Origin: Amia ocellicauda
Lineage: Eukaryota > Chordata > Actinopteri > Amiiformes > Amiidae
DNA: 64,000 nt
Direction of reading: 5' to 3'
NCBI RefSeq assembly: GCF_036373705.1
Contig: NC_089863.1
Location: 34,804,227 to 34,868,226, forward strand
The stretch's first letter is position 1. Every line of letters begins with the position of its first letter. The position numbers were made by a program, and so were the translations under genes. Positions 23,503-34,565 of this stretch are shown piece by piece. Under the pieces are notes generated by a model. It made no database searches and was not told the origin of the DNA. It was given only the letters and a program-made list of their open reading frames with translations.

Positions 23503-26500
23503 CCGTGCGCTGTTCTTTATAGTCTGTCAGATCAATAGGTGATTGGTTTTTGAGTTCTTGAGATTGGATTTCGGTTTCAGCCCTCAGTGTCGTATTGGAG
23601 GGGGCTTGATTTATGACTGATGTAAATCCATGCCATCTTTTGGAAATGCCGTTTGGCCCGGGTTCGTAGCTCTATGTCGGGATTTCGGCTCTCGTCCACT
23701 TCAAAGAGTTTTTATTACCCACAGGCCCCTTTCTCCAGACATCTCATAGCAGGATTCAACGTATTTGGCCTCTTCTCGGTGCCATCCTCCCCAAAACTGT
23801 CACTTTGATGCAAACCAGTTCCAAGCTGATGAGCTAAGGAAATCTGATAACTTTGTGGGGGAGAGGTCTTCTTTAGATCAGTGCTTCAGCTCAGAGCTAA
23901 AATGCTCTTCTCAAAATACACCCAACATAACACTACAAACTTATTTCAGTCTAATGATCAAAAAATGAAAGCCATAATTTAATTATTTGAGTCAGGCACT
24001 GACTTGTATATCAGGAATAGCAACTTAGCAATGTAATTCAATGACTCATTTATCGGGGCCTAAGGCCAGGCACGTGCACAGATAGACCCCAGGTGATGCT
24101 CAAGCACCTGCCCTTTTGGCCTCTGTCTAGATGATTGCCCTTTTTGCAAGACATTTTTTTTCTATTTCTTTTTCTAATGCTATATTTTAGTTTTTAAATT
24201 TGGCCCATGGCATCAATTCTCAATTATAAGCATGCTGTAATGCCTGACAACTGCATCTGAGCTCTAATTCTGTGAGACTGCATGATCCCCTGCCCATCCC
24301 TCTTCAACTTCCCTCGTCACAGCCACCACAGTTAACGCCCGCAAATCGAGCGCCCTGCGGAGCAGCATCCGCGTCTCCCTGACCTGCCTTAATTGGTAAC
24401 AGTTGGGTAACGATAGTGTTTGCCCCAAGCCTTGACATTGTTTGTCACTGTTGTGAAATTAAACCACTACTAAAACATGTCAATACAGCCAGCCTAACTT
24501 AGGCAATATCCCACCATTAAGCTTAACAACAAGCAAGCTAGTCTGGTGTAAAATAGCGTCGTCAATGAAAACGACTGAACTCTGATAGGTTAGTTCCTTT
24601 GTCAGGCAACTGAAACAAATAAATACGCATTACGTGGTTAATATTCTATGCAATTATATTTGGATATCAGAAACATTAGCCGACCTAGATAGATAGAAAT
24701 AGTGAATGCTAAAGACCATTGTCTCTGTGTGAATTGATAATTTTGTAGAAATCTGTTGAGTATATTTACACCGTGTAACTTTTTTTTTTTTTTTTGGTTC
24801 CTGGGTAGTAAGTGTTATTTCCTAATTGCTTATTCCTCAAAAGTATAGAAAATGGCTATTATTCCCCACAAACTTTGCTTTTGTGACCAGGATATTTTGA
24901 AATTGACCTATTTTCCAGAACATTCCAGATAGATTCAGTGCTGAGTAAACTTGGAGTAACTTCTAGAACTTTCTAGATAGAAATATAAATAGTAGTATAA
25001 ATGCAGGGGCCTTAAGCCCACCAGTTCAGTTTAGTTCCAGCTGCTTAAGTCGATACATATCTGCATTTTTCTGAGATGGCATCAAGAGGTGCAAGCATCC
25101 GGCAGACGCATTTTGCTATGTCTGCTGCCAATTTATCAAGAAAAGAGCAAGAAGTACTCAGTGGAAGCATCTGCTAAGATGTGTGAGGCATACAAGGCAT
25201 ATTTCAGTATACCTTTCTGGGATCAAGACAAACCCTGGGCACCTGATTTCATCTACAAGCACTGCAACAAACTCTGGAAGGTAAGATGGACAATTGGTGC
25301 TCGGAATTTTATGTTATAAAATTTGTAAAAATAATATAAAATTGAAAAAGTTTTTAATTTTAAAATGTTTACAAATTTCAATGTTATTGAAAAAATATAT
25401 CATATATGAAAAATGAGAATCTCTTGTAAATGTATTTACAAAATTTATTTTTGTAGGATGGTACAGAGGGGAAAGAGAGCCATGAAGTTTGCTATCCTAA
25501 GAATTTGGCGGGAACCCACTGACCACTCAAGCAACTGCTACTTCTGTGTGGTGGACCCTTCCAAATGTCGGACTGGCAAGAATGCACCTACTATCACGTA
25601 TCCTTCATCTATCGCCCCGGTGCCACAGTGCCATGAGCTCCACGTACCCACTCCTCCAGAGAGAGAGCAGCTGTCTTTAGAAGAGAGCAGCAAGTCAGAG
25701 AGCGAGGAACACGTTGTAGATCCAGATGACAATTTCAGAGGTGGAGCTGAGGAGAGGAACCCATACTACCCCAACCAAAAAGACCTCAACGACTTGATTA
25801 GAGATCTTGGTCTCACCAAGTCCAGTGCTGAGCTTTTGACATCTAGGCTCAAGCAGTGGAACTTGTTTGATGAAAGTGTGCAAGTCACAGATCAGAGGAA
25901 GCGTCACTAACCTTTTTCCAGCTTCTTCACCCGTCAAGATGGGCTCCGTTTCTGCCACAATGTGACCAGTCTGTTTGAGGCAATCGGAATCGCCTGTAAC
26001 CAGAATGAGTAACCGGTGCCTCTTCATTGACAGCTCATCCAGGAGCCTCAAAGCCGTGCTGCTCCATAATGGTAACAAGTACCTGTCTCTTCCCCTGGCT
26101 CACTCGGTGCACCTCAAAGAGGATTATGATGAGTATGGTTGGAAGGTCATAGGAGACTTCAAATTGGTGGTATTCCTGATGGGTCTCCAAGGCAGTTTTA
26201 CCAAGTTTCCCTGCTATCTTTGCCTTTGGGACAGCAGGGACACCAAGGCGCACTATCACAGGCAGGACTGGCCACCGCAGACCGAGTTCTCTGTGGGGAG
26301 GAACAACGTCAAGTGGGAGCCACTGGTGGACCCCCGGAAGGTGCTGCTGCCACCACTGCACATCAAATTGGGCCTTATGAAACAATCTGTCAGAGCTCTA
26401 GATAAGGAGTACCTTCAAGACTTCTCCCCTAAGCTGTCTGAGGCAAAGGTCAAAGCCGGTGTCTTCGTTGGACCACAGATAAAGAAGATCCTGGGGTGCA

Positions 26501-29500
26501 ATGAATTCCCCAAGAAGCTCAAGAAGTAAGGGGAAAGCGGCTTGGAACAGCTTTGTCACAGTGGTTCGGGGCTTCCTGGGCGATCACAAGGTCAAAAACT
26601 ATGTGGAGCTGGTTGAGACTCGGGTGAAGAACTTTGGCACAGTGGGCTGTAAGATGTCCCTCAAAGTCCATATCCTTGATGCTCATCTTGACAAATTCAG
26701 GGAAACATGGGAGCGTACTCGGAGGAGCAAGGCGAGCGCTTCCACCAGGATATACTGGACTTTGAACGCCGCTACCAAGGACAGTATATCGAGAACATGA
26801 TGGGAGACTACATTTGGGGGCTGATTCGTGAAAGTGATTTACAGTATAATCGTAAATCTCGAAATACTACTCACTTCTAAATCTTTTGTAGTCATTTTTG
26901 TATTACTTTAGTATAAATACATGTTAATTTGGATTCAGATGTTGTTTCTTCTGACTTTATGTAAACGAAAAGACACAAATTCGCCCGTTTTCTCAATGGA
27001 AATAGGTAGATTTCAAAATGTCACTGTCCTGGTCACAAAAGCAAAGCTTGTGTGGAATAATAGCCATTTTCTATACGTTGAGGCATAAGCAATTAGGAAA
27101 TAACACTTACTACCCAGGAACAAAAATTGTGTTAGTGGTATTAAACATCTGCATGAGTGTATGGGTATTGAAATAAAAAATATGTAAGTAAGTAAAAGAT
27201 GTGCTACTGTATGTAACTTTATTTTTTATAAATAATTATGAGAGGGGTGCCCTTTTTTCGCCCCCCAAAATGTCTGTGCACGGCAATGCCTAAGGCTGTT
27301 CTTGTAACTGAATTTCTTTGTTTTTCTATAGTTGTTATTGATCAGGTTATTTTAGTTTTTTGTGATGTTTAATCAGATGAAAGGTACAATTTCCTGTTAA
27401 TTATTTATAACACAGAAGTGTTGTATAAAGTCTATAGGCTTCTTTATGTAAGAGCTCTGATGCCATGTGAGAGAAAAAACCCCTCTGAATTTCAACTTAA
27501 TGATGATAGTGACATTAGATTTCTTCTACGGGACTGGGGAGTTGAAGAAGACCTACTTGAATCTTTCAATGCACTGATTAGCTGTACTCTGTCTATATAA
27601 CAAAATAATATTCATGCTGTCTTCATAGAAACTTCTGCATTTGTTCAACATAACCATTTTCTTTACCGCAATTGGCACACACTCTCTCTGGGTAATGTCT
27701 GTAAGTTATTGTTTCATTGAAGTACAGTCATCCCCTGTCGTCTCATCTTATGTCGTTCCGCACTTTCATCAGCAACATTGCCCTGAGCAGAGCTTCATTC
27801 TGCAGTAAGCGCTTGCATCGAAATCATCTCTGCTCTCTAATAACTGTTTTTTACGGTTCATTTAACTGTTTACTGTTAACTCCTGAATTGTCACGATGGT
27901 TTCAAATAGGGATGCTTCTGCTTCAACATCTGTCTCAACTTACGTTGCCGGTCTCTGGAACAATTACGACGTTACTTGGCAATTACTTTGGGATCGTTAT
28001 TGATTGTGAAAGCTTCCATCCAGATGGCATGTCGACTACAACCCTCAATGCAGCCATTCATTCCGATGCCATAATTTAAGTTTGTCTTGTGAATCAATAT
28101 GCAAAATTTAATTTGGACCTCTAATGCAGTATTGCTATCTTCATAAATGGTGAGCAAACCTGAGTTTTACACCCTGTGGATCAATTACATTTAGAATCTG
28201 TCTTATCGTATCCTGTGTCACAATAATAAACCCTCTTTGGATTGCACAGATGTAACCACCGATAACCCTGCATCTGTCCCGATTTCTCAATTGAATTATG
28301 TATAAACAACCTGATCCAGTCCGAATATTGTTTTCTCCTGTAAAGTTCAAGTTTTTGGCATGTACTCTCTTCAAAATTCTGTAACTTATAATAATAATAA
28401 TGATCATGTGCTAACATTGCCAATATCTCCTTATTAGTAAACACAAGTCTAAAGTAGAATCTTAAAGATCTGCTATTTGAGGCATTGTGTAGATTTTGAG
28501 GCATAATGCTTCTGTCTCATTTTTGCTTTTGTTCTAGCTCCATCATTGGAGTTTCAGTCAAAATCGAGTTTTTTTCCCCTCTCTCACATGACCCCAGGAG
28601 TCTTCCATTCTTCGTATACCAGAATCGATATTGAACACACTTCTCTGGGTGTGTAGAGGTTTCAGAAATTCTAAGCATACACCTGTGAAGAAGTAAGTTT
28701 ATTACAAAAAATGTATAAATATAGGTTAATCCAGAGCTCTCTTCTCGTATGAAGTTCAGAAAGTTTTTATATTTTGTTGTAATCCAATTTTACATGTAGT
28801 AATTATATAGGCATAATAATGAACATATGCCTGAGATTATTTCATACTGCTGTTGTTGTGTTTGATGTGTTGAAAACTGCTTATGTGGCACTGGTCAAAT
28901 TGGTATCAGACTTTACTGCTGGTCAGCATGCTTGTGATGGAGCAAGGCCCATCCCTTTGCAAAGATGTTGAAAAAAAAAAACCCAAAGGCTTACCTGGAG
29001 TGGGGTTGTGGAGCAGCCATCTTGGGAAAGTAGGGGGGAGGTTACAGAGGCCATCTTGACAGGGGATTTTATAAACCTGAATTGCCTTTGACTGTTGACA
29101 TGGGGAGGGGGTCAATATTGTTTGCAGTGTTATTCCCTTTGTTTATAGTTTTAGATTTAGGTTTGAATTGAATATCACATTTTATTATAAGTTTATTATT
29201 TTTATTTGAAACCTATTTTTGTAACATGTGTCTGGGGGTTATATGATAGGTCTTTTAGTGTCACTCCTATTTTTGAATGGTTGGATCTAGGGGGTGGGGC
29301 TAAGCAGCCAAAGTATAAAAGCTGGTTCAAGGGCCTTAGTAAGGGCCCTCATGGGCATTGTAGAGATTCACTTGTTTGTTTGTTTGTTTGTTTGTTTGTT
29401 TGTTATGTAGGCAATGTGTTGCAGTGACTACATTTTTTGAAGCCTTGCTGCCCTTGTGTGTCTGACTTTGGGACCACCACAATGCAACACAATCCTCCTA

Positions 29501-32500
29501 AAATCCATAATATCTCAGGTTATTCTATAAGTAGAAACCTATTCTGTGGAGCGAGATTATCATGTGCAGCTCATTCAACCAGATGTCACAGATTTCAAGG
29601 GACTGCAGTGTAGTCTACAGGCCTACACGGCAGTTCCTCGAATAAAATAATCATGTAACATAATAGCGTCAGTTCTTGGTGGTGAAATAAACCGATGGTT
29701 CTTTTGGAGAAATAGGGTGATGGGGCAATCAAATGAGTCGTTTTTAATGATTTTCGTGACTTTTCTGATTTTCTGGATCCAGCAAAGCAGCTCCACAGTT
29801 GGCACCCCTGTGACATCACGTCATATTTTTTGATCTCTGATTTCTGGTTCATAGAATGAGCTGGACATGATAATCTCACTCCACAGAATATGTTTCTATT
29901 AATAGAATAACCTGAATTATGGATCATTGGTGGAGTTCCCTTTTAAGGCAGCAGATGTTATCAAAGCCATTGTTTTAAGTCCTCAACCAAAAGCAAAACT
30001 CTTGACTTCCCAATTGATATACATGTTCCCGATGACTGGATTCATGATTTTAATTTATTGATTAATTGCCTGTAATATTATTGAGTAAACGGGATGCATG
30101 AGTAAAATGCCATGTTGGACAATTACATTATAAGTTCTGGATTTCTAATGACAGACAAGCTGTTATTGATTTTATTTATTTTTTGTTAAAATGCTTAATA
30201 AACCAGTTTGATTTATATATGTTCATTTTCTGGTTTTATGATGTGAAAATCCAACCACAAATGATAATGATTACATTTACATTATTTGTCATTTAGCAGA
30301 CACTCTTATCCAGGCAACTTACAGTTGTACCCATTTATACAGCTGGGAAATCTAAGTGAAGTACCTTGCTCAAGGGTACAACAGCACTGCCCAGGATTTG
30401 AACCCACAACCTTCCAGTTATGAGTCTAGAGCCACTGTTCCACAGTGCTGCCTGACATTACTTAAATACTTGGAGTATAATTCTAGTCCACAATATTGTT
30501 AGCCAATTGTTAGTGCTCTTATCCCATACAAGGTCAAAATGGTTTAGCACTGAACCAAAGTGCTAAATAGTGTGCTTTTAGCAAAGGAGTGGTGTAGTTA
30601 AAGCCTTGGTTTTATGTACATTATATCACACCTCGATTAGCTAATTCTGCATAATTACGTAATTGTTATCTCCTTTGCAGACTGTTCAGATTATGATTGG
30701 ATTGATACACCTGGCATTGGGATTAATTCTGATGCTCCCAGGGCCCACCTTGGTGCCACACATTTGGCTCCCTTTCTGTGCTGGTGCTTTGGTAAGTCAC
30801 ATGTGCACAACTGGCATCATTGAGCACAGATTCCTGATGGAGGGGCCAGGTTGATAAAAGGGGGCTGACTGGTAAACCTTTACCTTTTTAACAATACATG
30901 TTCTTTGTTTAAATGATGCAAGGAAGTAGCTCTGAATTCTTCAGTTGCCTTATATCATCATATATTTATACACATATTTACTTTGCACTCTCAAAGAAGG
31001 TAATTTAAATTGATGTTAAATACATCTGCTTCTGCCTGTTTTTGAATTTGTGTTAAAAAATGAAACCATTTCTTGTCCAGGGGAATAAAATAGCTTGATT
31101 ATTTGGAAATAGGGATTCTGCTAATGATTTATTGTGCTTGCTTTAAGACTTGTCAGAACTTTAAGTTTTCTGTTTTTGTTCCAGCTGGAGCTATCAATGT
31201 CTTAATTGACATGTAACATTTGCAGCTTGAAGGGAAATGGTACAATGCATTTAGTCAACCAATCTGACGAAATAATGGGAACATGGTTGGAACAAAACTC
31301 AGAAGACACTGCAGCATATTTTTGTTTTTAAGTCAAAGTTTGGAGTTTACTTAGAGTAATACTTTAAATATATTTTAATTTCCTAATATAAATGTAGTTT
31401 CCTGCAGATGCATGGCATACAAAGATGGAATTCATCCACTTATTTGAAAAACATTTTAAAATCTTGTCTGTTTCTCTGCAGTATATCCTCTCTGGATCTA
31501 TTGCAATTGGTGCTCACAAAAGAAACAACATTTATCTGGTAAGTGCGTAACATGTTTACATCGGCAGTTGACACAATAGAAACCTTACATCAAGGATGAT
31601 GGGGAGGGTGTGCATAAGGGAGCTCAGTGCAAAAGGGACACTGAGTGTAGTAACATTTTGGTTTAATTTATTATTATTTTCTTAGGTCTTTTATATGAGG
31701 AAACATAAAAACAAACAGCATGAGTGGAATGCTAATCAGATAGTTTTAGGGTTCTCAGGGTTATACCACAGCTAAACTAATGCAACAAGAAACACCATTC
31801 ATCTTTAAATAGGTAGTTTGAAACATTCTAAGGTAAAATGTGGATAATATTTCCTATGACTATTATACAGTAAGTTTAATAAGTCACAAACTAAGGGAAA
31901 TGTGTCCTTTCCTTTTTGTTTTTTCCTATTTCTGTTTTTAGGCGATTGCTCCATTTTAAAACATGAATGATTTATTTGCTGTAATTGATTTGAATGTGAT
32001 AATAGCTGCATTCCCCAGTATTTTTCACATGTAAAGAAGGTTGGATTCCGTGTTATGCAGATATGCGTTTTCAAAAGTCATCCCAATCTGCAGTGTCTTT
32101 TGAATAGGTAGATCTAAATAACAGGAAACACACGTTTCATGACATTAGTTATGTGTCAGTAATAATTATTACACACAACAGGATTTTAATGAGGAATTAC
32201 TCCACGATTATACTGTCTATTCCATTTAAAACTTACACATTTTCTATTCCAAACGTATATTTTGCTGGATGTAAGGTACATTGGGAATGTAAAACATTAA
32301 AAAATAAATAAGCCTCAAACAAATAGTGTGCATTGAGTAGGAACACATGGCCAGCATCAAGCATAGTCAAAGAAAAAAACATCTTCTTTTACCAGTCAAC
32401 ACATACAAATAAAAATGATATATTATAGACTTCTAACATTTTCCTTTAAAGAAATAAATACAGTATGTACATCAAAAATGTTCCCTCTTGTTGCTCACAA

Positions 32501-34301
32501 CGACCAGTCTAATCCTGATGAGGTTTAACTTTTATATGTAAAACATGGTGATGTGTATGAGGCAAAAATAACTGACCAGTAAAAAGCAACACGTCATGGG
32601 AATAGTATCACAAATTTCCAGGTCTGCTTTTCTGAAATCGAACTTTTCAGAAATCCATATTTACATTGCGTTGAAATGCTCATCCATAGAGGCAGCCTCT
32701 GTGTACAACTGTGTTCATAAGTATGTATGTACTGTACATATACAGCAGGGTGCTTATCAACTTAGTCACCCCTTTCAAACAACTGTGTAGTGGAATTTAC
32801 TGCAAAGAAATGCTATATTCTTGGGTTAGCCTGATGTTTTCCAAAAGTATGTAGTTCAGTGCATTTCCTGGATCAGACTGGCTTTTATTTTTGTTTTAAT
32901 TGTATTTCTTCCCAGATCAGAGGGACTGTAGCTATGAACATAATCAGCTGTATTGTGGCGGGACTTGAGATTTTCCTTCTGTTTCTTGAACTGGCACTGG
33001 GTGACTGCTTCAGCCCCAGGAGGACCTATGATGGATACGGAAGCTATAGTAGTAATTATAAGGTGTGTATCAATGTGTCACGCAGTCTGCACGTAAGTTA
33101 TGGTCACCAGCACAGTTCTACACCAAAAATATCCAACCTCTGGGGGATCCCTATTCAAGCAGAATTTACAGGTTACCCCTTAAATCACAATCTTGTAAGG
33201 TTTGGGAGTCTTCAGAACTAGAAAGTTCTTGACATTACATATAGCAAGCCTGCATATTATTAATATACAGCTCTGAAAAAAATTAAGAGACCACTTTACA
33301 TTGATTTCTGAACTTGGAATGGTCTCAATTTTTTCCAGAGCTGTATATCAATATAATATGTAAAAATGTATTTATTTATTTATTTATTTATTTTAATTAA
33401 TTTTTTTACAGGAGATGATTTGTGGGATCAAAGGGATTCTACTTGTGTTTTCTGCACTGCAGATCTGTGTGGCTGTTTCAGTCTTCGCCTTCGCCTGCAA
33501 GACTGTCATTTGCAATTCAGAGAACCAACCGGTACGACTATCACTGATCAGGGGTTGTATTTACATATCAGGACCAAACGGCACTGTACTCACTGGAGCA
33601 CTTTGGGATGGGATGTGATGGGGATTATAAATATTGCCTTTAGAGGCCCCAAGTGGCAATTCTGGTAAAGGTTGTGCCGGATCCAGCTGCTCTTGTACTG
33701 CTGGCTTTAGACAGGCGTTGGGTGTTCAGGTTGTTAGGATTTCCAGCATCATCAGATTCTCAGATTGTTACAATAGCTGGGCTGTGGGCATCTGGGTGTT
33801 GCATTGTGAGAAATAGTGGGAGTCGAGTGAATATTGAAGCTTTGATACCCTACAAGCTGGAGGACTCGTGAACGTCTCATTTCTCCTGAAGAAGCACAGA
33901 GATCATAGGAGTCGATTTCAGTACATGGTGATTCCAAATTAAGTTGAAAAAGGGAAAATTTGTTTGGAAAACTAAGACAGAACTATATACTGTGTGTTTG
34001 TGTATAGAAAGAAAGAGATTATTCGATTATTCGATTTTTAACAGGAGGCGTAAAATGCATTTAAAGGTGTGTTGATAAGGGTGAGGGTGTGGGGGAGTAA
34101 CAGGATGAGAAGTGACCACTGAGGTGAATGATCAATTCAAGTTTTTCTTCTCCCTTTTTCTTGTTTCAGCCTGTGTTTATTGTCCAGCAAATCGGAGGGC
34201 CTCGGAGACATCCTGAACGTGCCCAAGACTTCAGTGGGATTGACGTCCCTTTCCTGAACAGCGAAAGTGCATTCGACAGCCCCCCACCCTATTCTGCATA
34301 A
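20686..34301 (+). CDS. MS4A-family four-transmembrane protein (six coding exons)
   Basis: Exons: 20686-20880 (ATG at 20695, after an acceptor, so a 5' UTR exon lies upstream), 30681-30791, 31482-31538, 32916-33062, 33412-33531, 34170-34301. All introns are phase 0 with GT/AG borders. The protein is 250 aa with no stops. The cytosolic N-terminus (1-63) is followed by four hydrophobic segments at about 64-81, 90-109, 122-145 and 173-196. YILSGSIAIGA at 100-110 is the family's hallmark second-helix motif. The C-terminal tail ends SPPPYSA, giving a PPPY motif at 245-248 that could bind WW domains. MS4A proteins are plasma-membrane tetraspanners related to CD20 and act in receptor complexes or Ca2+ signalling; the exact orthologue is not assigned. 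Intron 1 is 9.8 kb and full of transposons. Poly(A) signals AATAAA occur after the stop, for example at 34959-34964. Confidence 0.9.
21562..22790 (+). mobile_element. Intact Tc1/mariner transposon (D-D-36-E)
   Basis: Terminal segments 21562-21594 and 22758-22790 are perfect 33-bp reverse complements: flanking TA, then CACTCACCTAAAGGATTATT and the rest. The TA duplication is at both ends. The element is about 1.2 kb and carries one uninterrupted transposase gene in the same orientation as the host MS4A gene, inside its intron 1. Perfect ends plus an open frame indicate recent insertion. It sits within an older LTR- or leader-like repeat (21190-23760). Confidence 0.93.
21714..22754 (+). CDS. 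Tc1/mariner transposase, 346 aa, full length
   Basis: Starts MGKKGDLSNFERG. N-terminal paired-type HTH (SISQSAQLLGFSRTTISRVY, about 24-43) and second HTH region (to about 120) precede the RNase-H-like catalytic core. Catalytic residues are D155 (AWSDESR), D246 (QQDNAPCH) and E283 (LNPIEHLWD). Thirty-six residues separate the last two, against 34 in classical Tc1/Sleeping Beauty. That spacing matches the DD36E group described as Incomer, from memory. The glycine-rich box GGGGVMVWG is at 190-198. No stop or frameshift is visible, so the enzyme could be active. It excises and reinserts DNA flanked by the 33-bp ends at TA sites. Confidence 0.92.
   Translation: MGKKGDLSNFERGMVVGARRAGLSISQSAQLLGFSRTTISRVYKEWCEKGKTSSMRQSCGRKCLVDARGQRRMGRLIQADSRATLTEITTRYNRGMQQSICEATTRTTLRRMGYNSRRPHRVPLISTTNRKKRLQFAQAHQNWTVEDWKNVAWSDESRFLLRHSDGRVRIWRKQNENMDPSCLVTTVQAGGGGVMVWGMFSWHTLGPFVPIGHRLNATAYLSIVSDHVHPFMTTMYPSSDGYFQQDNAPCHKGRIISNWFLEHDNEFTVLNWPPQSPDLNPIEHLWDVVERELRSLDVHPTNLHQLQDAILSIWANISKECFQHLVESMPRRIKAVLKAKRGQTQY
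23468..23502. repeat. (GA)n microsatellite
   Basis: AG dinucleotide run of 35 bp. Confidence 0.95.
24786..27126 (+). mobile_element. Transposon with about 125-bp inverted repeats and an orphan protein
   Basis: Left arm (from about 24791 to 24916) and right arm (26996 to 27126) are inverted repeats of roughly 88 percent identity by eye, beginning TTCCTGGGTAGTAAGTG. Between them lies a degenerate gene at 25075-26880. Arms this long with a single gene fit a DNA transposon, but I could not define a target duplication; a T-rich run on the left obscures that border. Superfamily unassigned. Confidence 0.6.
25075..26880 (+). pseudogene. Transposon-encoded orphan protein, broken by frameshifts
   Basis: Segments in order: KYSVEASAKMCEAYKAYF (25150s), a GTAAGA donor at 25281 with acceptor near 25456, then KRAMKFAILRIWREPTDHSS, NPYYPNQKDLNDLIRDLGLT, RLFIDSSSRSLKAVLLHNGN, IGDFKLVVFLMGLQG, FPCYLCLWDSRDTKAHYH, PPLHIKLGLMKQSVRALDK and, after another shift, MGDYIWGLIRESDLQYNRKS ending THF. 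I recall near-identical uncharacterised proteins scattered through fish, cnidarian and arthropod sequence sets, always repetitive. Conserved Asp residues (FIDSS, IGDF), a CxxC and HIKLG suggest an RNase-H-like nuclease core with zinc binding, but that is inference. At least three frameshifts make this copy dead. Confidence 0.55.
27418..27600 (+). other. Unassigned short open frame in MS4A intron 1
   Basis: 60 codons ending FLLRDWGVEEDLLESFNALI and a further short tail. Its composition is protein-like, but there is no recognisable domain, exon border or partner frame. It could be a fragment of another transposon protein. Confidence 0.15.
29372..29404. repeat. (GTTT)n microsatellite
   Basis: Tetranucleotide TTTG run of about 33 bp. 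Confidence 0.9.
29501..29928. mobile_element. MITE-like long inverted repeat, about 430 bp
   Basis: Left arm 29501-29580 and right arm 29850-29928 are reverse complements with mismatches. Shared stretches include ATATTCTGTGGAG and GAGATTATCATGT and, at the outer ends, ATCCATAAT. No coding capacity in the centre. Target duplication not identified. Confidence 0.6.
30268..30453 (-). mobile_element. tRNA-derived SINE
   Basis: On the minus strand the head starts GGCAGCACTGTGGAACAG and has a B box GGTTCAAATCC. The tail TGGATAAGAGTGTCTGCTAA is shared by many fish SINEs and their partner LINEs. The element ends in an AT-rich tract. It lies in MS4A intron 1, antisense to the gene. Confidence 0.75.
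33268..33343. mobile_element. 76-bp Tc1-type hairpin MITE in MS4A intron 4
   Basis: Inverted ends CAGCTCTGAAAAAAATTAAG and, reversed, CAGCTCTGGAAAAAATTGAG extend over about 26 bp, with TA on each side (33266-33267, 33344-33345). The ends match the left terminus of the Tc1-like element at 47334, which suggests that family mobilised it. Confidence 0.8.
33367..33395. repeat. (TTTA)n microsatellite upstream of MS4A exon 5
   Basis: TTTA run within 20 bp of the exon 5 polypyrimidine tract and acceptor. Confidence 0.85.
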
Positions 34302-34509
34302 CTTGGGACTGAAACACTCGGCACCAACCTTTACATTTGGGTAATGCCAGCTGACGTAAAGGAAACCACTACAGTTGCACCTGTGCCTACCTTTTCTAAT
34401 GATTTTCATGTTCATGTTTCTGTAATTTATTGCTCTTAGGGCTTGTTTTAGATGATTCTGAGAGAGAACGTGTCATGCTTTGTTTTTGTGGTACTATATG
34501 TTTGCTCAA

Positions 34510-34514
<5 letters not shown>

Positions 34515-34562
<48 letters not shown>

Positions 34563-34565
34563 ATA
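34515..34565. repeat. (TA)n(TG)n microsatellite in MS4A 3' UTR region
   Basis: TA dinucleotides changing into TG dinucleotides. A short (ATG)n run follows at about 34636-34658. Confidence 0.9.

Larger units (their letters stand above)
21190..23760 (-). repeat. Unclassified LTR- or leader-like interspersed repeat split by the Tc1 element
   Basis: Flanks of the Tc1 element read on the minus strand look like one retroelement leader. There is a TATAAAG box near 23520 followed by a CT run, AATAAAG near 23320, AATAAATTTGAC near 21275 and then GGTGTCTGCGTCCAATTATT. No gag or pol frame is visible. The borders are guesses and I cannot name a family. An ordinary MS4A intron repeat is the alternative. 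Confidence 0.25.
24067..27288. mobile_element. hAT-type element containing a nested transposon
   Basis: Bounded by a perfect 8-bp duplication CCTAAGGC (24059-24066 and 27289-27296). Ends CAGGCACGTGCACAGA and, reversed, CATTGCCGTGCACAGA match at 12 of 16 positions. Outer sequence 24067-24785 and 27127-27288 has no transposase frame. A second element with its own inverted repeats occupies the centre. Confidence 0.65.
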
